Source: Cyathus striatus (Eukaryota > Basidiomycota > Agaricomycetes > Agaricales > Nidulariaceae). From it: a stretch of DNA of 64,000 nt. The position numbers and the translations under genes were made by a program. Under the pieces are notes generated by a model. That model was not told the DNA's origin. It did no database searches and worked only from the letters and a program-made list of their open reading frames with translations. The stretch lies in assembly GCA_025738555.1 (NCBI GenBank), contig JAOVFP010000005.1, positions 4,960,001-5,024,000 on the forward strand, written 5' to 3'. Each line of letters starts with the position of its first letter. The stretch's first letter is position 1. Positions 59,768 to 64,000 of this stretch are shown piece after piece.

Positions 59768-61173
59768 TCGTCTTCTTAACACAGTGAGGGGGCTGGATGT
59801 CATACTGTGGATGCCGCTCTTGCCAGCGTCGTCGCCGTCGTGAAGAAAGGAAGGAGGGGGATGGAGGGGGGTCGTTGTCGTTGTGGATGGGAGGGGTAGT
59901 GGTAGGAGAGGCTGGGGCTGTTGGAGACATAGCGATGGCGACGAGCAAGGGCTGGAGTGGGGAGGAGGGGCTGGGGGCTAAGGCCGTTGCGGAAGGTGGG
60001 TGCATGGTGATGTTAGGCGCTATGCGCCCGCCGCCGCTGCCCTCCTGCCACGCACCACCCTCCACGTCCTTCCCATCCTCCTCCTTGTTGTGGCTGTCTG
60101 GCGCCGACCTATGCGGGCTCTGACCTCCTGGCTCTCCTCGCTATGCGCCCGCTGTCGCCACCCTCGTCATCCCCTGTCCTTCCGCACCCCATTCCCATCC
60201 CGCCCTCAGCTCCCCCCCAATCCCGCTCCCCATTCTCGTCCACGCCTCCCTCATTCTTTATCCGCCCTATCTCCTCGCCTCCTTCGTCTCCATCTGAGTC
60301 CTCATCGCGCTCTCTGGCTCTCTTCTCCTTACCCGGCGCGCTCCCTCGCACAGCGCCTCGGGCGACGACACGTTGAGGGGGTGACGATGCGTGTACGCGG
60401 GTGGAAGCGTGCGTTGAGGGGTGATGATGAAGGTACAGGGGGGCAGGCGCATATCGAGGGCGGGTGAAGGGGGGTGGTGATGGGGGAGGGCATTGAAGGG
60501 GATACGCGTAGCAGCGCACATCGAGTGGGGGGCGTTGAAGGAGGGTGGCGATGGAGTACGCCGGGTGGCAGCCACGTCGAGGGTTGCTGTTGAAGGGGGT
60601 GGCGATGGGGGACGGCGTTGAATGGGGTGACGATGCGTGTATGCAGGGTGGGACCGCCGATGCAGAGAGAACGGGGCTGGAAGGGCCTGGACGACGTGGC
60701 GCTGTTGTAGACGTGACGCAGGGGGGAGGAGGGAAGAGAGGGGGGACAGGTGACCTAGCGCCGCCGTCTTCACGAAGGAGGGGAGGAGGGGAGGCTAGAT
60801 GACGTGGCACCATCGCCGACGTGATGAAGGGGGAGGAGGGAAGGGGTGACGTGGCGTCGTTGCGATACAGAGGGGGAGGAGGGGGGCGCTGGGTGACGCG
60901 GCGTTGTTGTCGTTGTCGCGACGCAGTAGGGAGGAGGGGGAGGGTGGGTTACGTAGCGTCGACGCGGTTCTTGCCAGCGGCGTCGTCACCTCCATGAAGC
61001 AAAGAGGAGCGGGAGGGGGTAGGCGACTTAGCACCGTCATCTGTCGTCTCCACAAAGCAAGGAGGAGGGGCCGGGCTGGGCGACGTGGCGTCATTGCCTT
61101 CTTCATGCGTCTTCACAAAGCAAGGAGGGGCTGGGCCGGGCAACGTGGAGTCTGCGGGGGTGGGGAGAAACGG

Positions 61174-61291
61174 CACCTCGTCATTTGCCAGACGAGGTGC
61201 GGGGGGGAGGGAAGGAACGGCACCTCGTCACTCGCCAGACGAGGTGTGGGGGAGGAGAGGAATGACACCTCGTCATTTGCGAGACGAGGCG
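61174..61291. repeat. Three tandem hairpin units of 45-47 bp period
   Basis: Three copies of CACCTCGTC-(8-base loop)-GACGAGGTG lie at 61174-61199, 61221-61246 and 61266-61291. The first two have 9-bp perfect arms; the third ends GACGAGGCG, giving a G-T type change in one arm. Purine-rich spacers (GGGGGGGAGGGAAGGAAC-like) separate them. Confidence 0.85.
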
Positions 61292-61312
61292 CAGAGGGGG
61301 AGGAGCGGGGAC

Positions 61313-61520
61313 GGCACGTGGGAGAAGACGTTGGCGGAGCGGCGTTGTGCGTGGTATGCGTTGGCATACAACTAGTGCACGCGACGGGGAGGAGGAGGCG
61401 GGGGTGAGAGAAAAGTACGCTTTGACGTACGTTGTTGTCGGCACGTGGGAGAGGACGTTGGCGGAGGCGGCGTTGTGCCGTGGTACGTGTTGGCGTACAA
61501 TTGGCGCACGCGGTGGGGAG
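61313..61520. repeat. Direct repeat pair, about 80 bp each, 127-bp period
   Basis: Copies at 61313-61391 and 61440-61520 share GGCACGTGGGAGA(A/G)GACG, TTGGCGGAG, CGGCGTTGTGC, GTGGTA(T/C)G, GTTGGC(A/G)TACAA and GCACGCG, with a few substitutions and single-base indels. The 48-bp spacer contains TTGACGTACGTTGTTGTC. Confidence 0.8.
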
Positions 61521-61540
61521 AAAGAGGCAGGGGACACGAT

Positions 61541-63113
61541 AAAATAATGAATGTACAACGTACCGTTATAATTAACCCCAGCCAGACCCAGAGCAAGCGA
61601 GACGACGGTGAGTGTTGAGGCCTTTGAGGCCCAGTGAAAAATCGGTTGAGGCGGATCAAGGTGGATTGACTTGGAATCGAGCCGAATTGACCAAGCACTC
61701 AGTACTCAGTGCTGACCAAATTTACAAATGTGAGCCCTGGCTTGATTTAATCAAGTCCAATTGAGTGGAACAGAGGAAACTGTTACGTACTGATTCTCTT
61801 CCTACTGAGAAGTGGATCATATGTGAAGATACTGCACCCTTTCGACCAACTGATCATCAAATTACACTGTGATGACGATGAACAGCTGGACCCTCTGTTC
61901 AAGGATCACTGTGATCCGTGACGAATGGAATATCTGTTTGTGAGAATTTTTGTGAGTGAAGCGAGCTGCCGAAAAATAGACCCTAACCTCTATTCAAACC
62001 GGATATACCACTGTTCAAATTGCTCTGTGATGCATGATTAATGAGACATCTGTTCAAGTTCAAAGTGTTGTGTGATGCGTGACTGAACAGTTGGTCGAAA
62101 GTCTACAGTAACTGGAAGGCACAGGAGAACTACTGTAACAATCAAATCAATTTGTCTGTCACATGTCACACACCCTTTTGATGAGATGAAATTCGGTGCT
62201 TGTCACGTGTCACGTTCAAAAATGACGAAGGTTTCAAATGGTCATGCAAAGTTGCAGGTTCAAATTTTTTTTTTGCAGTGGTCAAACTTGCTATTTGGGC
62301 TTAAATTGACCTATAAAATTTTCTTTTGCTAGTTCAAGTAGTGAAAGTGACAAAAAATTTTGGTGCATCACACAAGATCTACAAAAGTGACAAACTGATT
62401 TGATGGTTCAGCATGTCATGCACTCAGAGGGGTGATGAATTGATTTGATTAATACAGTATAACAAGAACCCAAAGTGAGTGTAGGTGTGGAACATAGAGC
62501 AGGAGTGCAGGAAAGAACTGTGGCTTCAGTGTATGTGCTGTGCCACCTGGATATCCCCAGGGAATGGTTTGTATTTCATGGAAGACAATATATGACAAAG
62601 GAAAATGTTCCAGAGTATGAGAGGAGGCTTCACTGCTACACTAGGCAGTGGGAGAGAAACCCAAAGGAAAACCCAGAGTGGGTTTCAGAACTTAAGTGTA
62701 GGAAGAAGTGTATAAAGTTGATATGAATACTGAAGACTACTTAGTACATCTGGAAGACTATATATACTAAGTAGGAACCTTTAGGTACGAATGTAGAAGT
62801 ATAATACTAAGAACAAGTCAAGGGAGTAAGTAGAAGATGAAGTCTGGGCAAAGCAGAGTAGGGGTGCAAATGATGCACTCAGAATGCAGAATAAAGAACT
62901 AAACTACAAAAGCCATAATGAAACATACAAGTAGGAATGGAAGAGAGGAGTAACAGAATAATGATGCAGTGAGGCTGTCATAAGAGAAACTATGTATCTG
63001 GGATACCCAATAGAAAACCCAACAGGTTCCAGGTATGTTCCCAGGTGGGAATGTTGGGAAGTGTAAACCTGTAGCAGGTACATTCTGGGAACGGACTGGG
63101 TATGTTCAACAGT
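61541..63113. other. Unassigned repeat-rich or decayed sequence
   Basis: No host gene recognised. Diverged copies of a CTGTTCAA...TGTGAT(G/C)C(A/G)TGA word recur at about 61898, 62012 and 62050. A short frame at 62475-62726 (starting MSVGVEHRAGVQERTVASVY and containing HLDIPREWFVFHGRQY) has plausible protein-like composition but matches nothing I know. It may be a transposon fragment. No poly-protein motifs (reverse transcriptase, integrase, transposase) were seen. Confidence 0.4.
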
Positions 63114-63877
63114 TAGTGATGAGCAGGGGTATACCCCTGGGTATCTGAGCTGTACCCTTACACTTACCCCCAAAATACCCCTACCCTTGCCAAGGGTAGG
63201 GGTATCTGTGAAGGGTCCAAGGGGTACAGACCCTTACCCATACCCCCAGGGTATCTGGTGAGGGTACAGACTGAATGATCACTGATATATAATTATCAAT
63301 ACAGGATATTCTTCCCATTATTCAAAGTATACTTCTAAGATAACATTCAATTAATTTATATGAGATGTTGAATGAACAATATTTGATATTCAGGTCTAAT
63401 AGCATGCCAGTTACTTGTAACAGAGGAGAATAGAGGAAGAATAAAGGGGAGACTATTTAGTATTTTTATATATAACATCTATATCATTATCCAGTCCTTA
63501 CATTTCTTTTGGTTTTGCAAGCAACTACATAAGTTTTACAACATTGCATAGGTACTTGATAAGTAATACCTTTACTAGCCACTACTTACATCCTACAAAT
63601 GGTTTCAGTACTTACTTGTCTTTGAATATACAGTGTTTTTATACAGTTCACTTTCCATAAATATTTAGAGAATGACATGTATCTAAGTATATATCAAACT
63701 CAGGGTTTTAAACATGTTGAAGTAGTAGAACCATGTTTATTTAGTATCTTCAGTATTTACATTAGTAATACTCCTGGACCCTTGCCAGGGGTAGGGGTAT
63801 TTTCATTTCTGAAAAATCTGGACCCTTACCCCTACCCATGGACCCCCAGGGTACACTGTACCCCTTGCTCATCACTA
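63114..63877. mobile_element. Non-autonomous TIR element (MITE-like), 764 bp, flanked by TA
   Basis: The left end TAGTGATGAGCAGGGGTA (63114-63131) is the reverse complement, with one indel, of the right end TACCCCTTGCTCATCACTA (63859-63877). The outermost TA on each side could be a TA target-site duplication. The subterminal 100-150 bp on both sides carry ACCCTTACCCC/TACCC-type words, and AAAATACCCCTACCC with a following GCxAAGGGT occurs in inverted orientation on the two sides. The AT-rich centre (63270-63770) has no frame longer than 69 codons and no transposase. Class (Tc1/mariner-like versus other) is a guess from the TA. Confidence 0.7.
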
Positions 63878-63966
63878 CATATGTAACAAGCATGGCTGAA
63901 CTGTGCACTGTGCCTGTAGTCTTGATGAATAATGTATGTCAATATGTATGGTGTCCGCTTTGTGTA

Positions 63967-63986
63967 TCATGTGACTAGTCACATGA
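63967..63986. repeat. Perfect 20-bp palindrome at right edge
   Basis: TCATGTGACTAGTCACATGA is its own reverse complement. It contains CATGTG/CACATG E-box-like words. The window ends 14 bases later, so context is missing. Confidence 0.7.
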
Positions 63987-64000
63987 CAGGATAAGATAAT

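Larger units (their letters stand above)
59790..61540. repeat. GC-rich minisatellite-like block with strand-skew switches
   Basis: The + strand is G-rich at 59790-60010, C-rich at 60020-60360 and G-rich again at 60376-61540, against neighbours of ordinary composition. Recurring words include GGGTGACGATGCGTGTA (60381-60397 and 60628-60644), GTTGAAGGxGGGTGGCGATGG, GACGTGGCGTCGTTG and CACAAAGCAAGGAGG, at irregular spacing as in a decayed tandem array. Frames on both strands are long only because stops are rare in such sequence; none has a domain, a splice pattern or host-like codon use. Many GGG runs would allow G-quadruplex folding. Confidence 0.65.

Noticed and set aside
60109..60813. A 234-codon minus-strand frame and its overlapping companions in the GC-rich block
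   Set aside because: Open only because stops are rare in G/C-rich tandem repeats; both strands are open over the same stretch and the products are Pro/His/Ser/Arg low-complexity.
61174..61291. Regularly spaced hairpin repeats resembling a CRISPR array
   Set aside because: Eukaryotic context, only three units, spacers are similar purine-rich sequence rather than unique, and no cas genes.
62740..63113. Possible LTR or coding remains of a retrotransposon
   Set aside because: No terminal repeat pair, primer-binding site or reverse transcriptase/integrase motif could be identified.

Overview
The window is nuclear DNA of a filamentous basidiomycete, most likely an Agaricomycete mushroom. The evidence is compact intron-rich genes (GT-AG introns mostly 47-65 nt), short intergenic gaps, and protein families typical of that group: a helical-bundle RasGEF, a BRE4-type transporter, an SKT5-type chitin synthase activator and a PHD-JmjC demethylase. 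I could not assign a genus.

Layout. 1-6.8 kb holds a small N-myristoylation-type protein, tRNase Z (-), a Ser-rich protein (+) and an MFS transporter (-). 6.8-9.5 kb is a gene-poor gap. 9.5-14.6 kb is a tandem + strand run: Rab8/Sec4 GTPase (with an apparent one-base frameshift near its end), GSK3 kinase and a Met30/SconB F-box WD40 protein. 14.8-19.0 kb holds a RasGEF with an N-terminal helical bundle (-), a split tRNA-Leu(TAA) (+) and a protein with three RVRxxPGG repeats (-). 19.2-23.6 kb holds COQ7 (+), a 77-residue complex I subunit of NDUFB4/B15 type in four short exons (-), and an RBM5/10-like splicing factor (+). 23.7-34.6 kb holds a PEBP-like surface protein, a diaphanous-type formin and a BRE4/ArAE_2 transporter (all -). 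35.1-40.7 kb is a class V myosin (+). 40.8-51.6 kb holds a ZFAND1/Cuz1-like protein, SKT5, a JmjC demethylase (all -), a nitrilase and a type I DnaJ (both +), and a UPF0538 protein (-). 53.4-59.4 kb holds a GH3 beta-glucosidase and COG4 (both +). From 59.4 kb to the end there is no recognisable host gene: a GC-rich tandem-repeat block with strand-skew switches, then low-GC sequence containing a 764-bp terminal-inverted-repeat element.

How the genes relate. Sec4/Rab8, a formin, a class V myosin, the chitin-synthase activator SKT5 and COG4 all act in secretory traffic and polarised hyphal growth. Two respiratory genes, COQ7 and the complex I subunit, are convergent neighbours. These groupings are observed; functional linkage is inference.

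No radically new system was found. The most noteworthy items are the helical-bundle RasGEF architecture, the Rab frameshift, the concealed complex I gene, the triple-repeat protein, and the repeat and TIR material at the right end.
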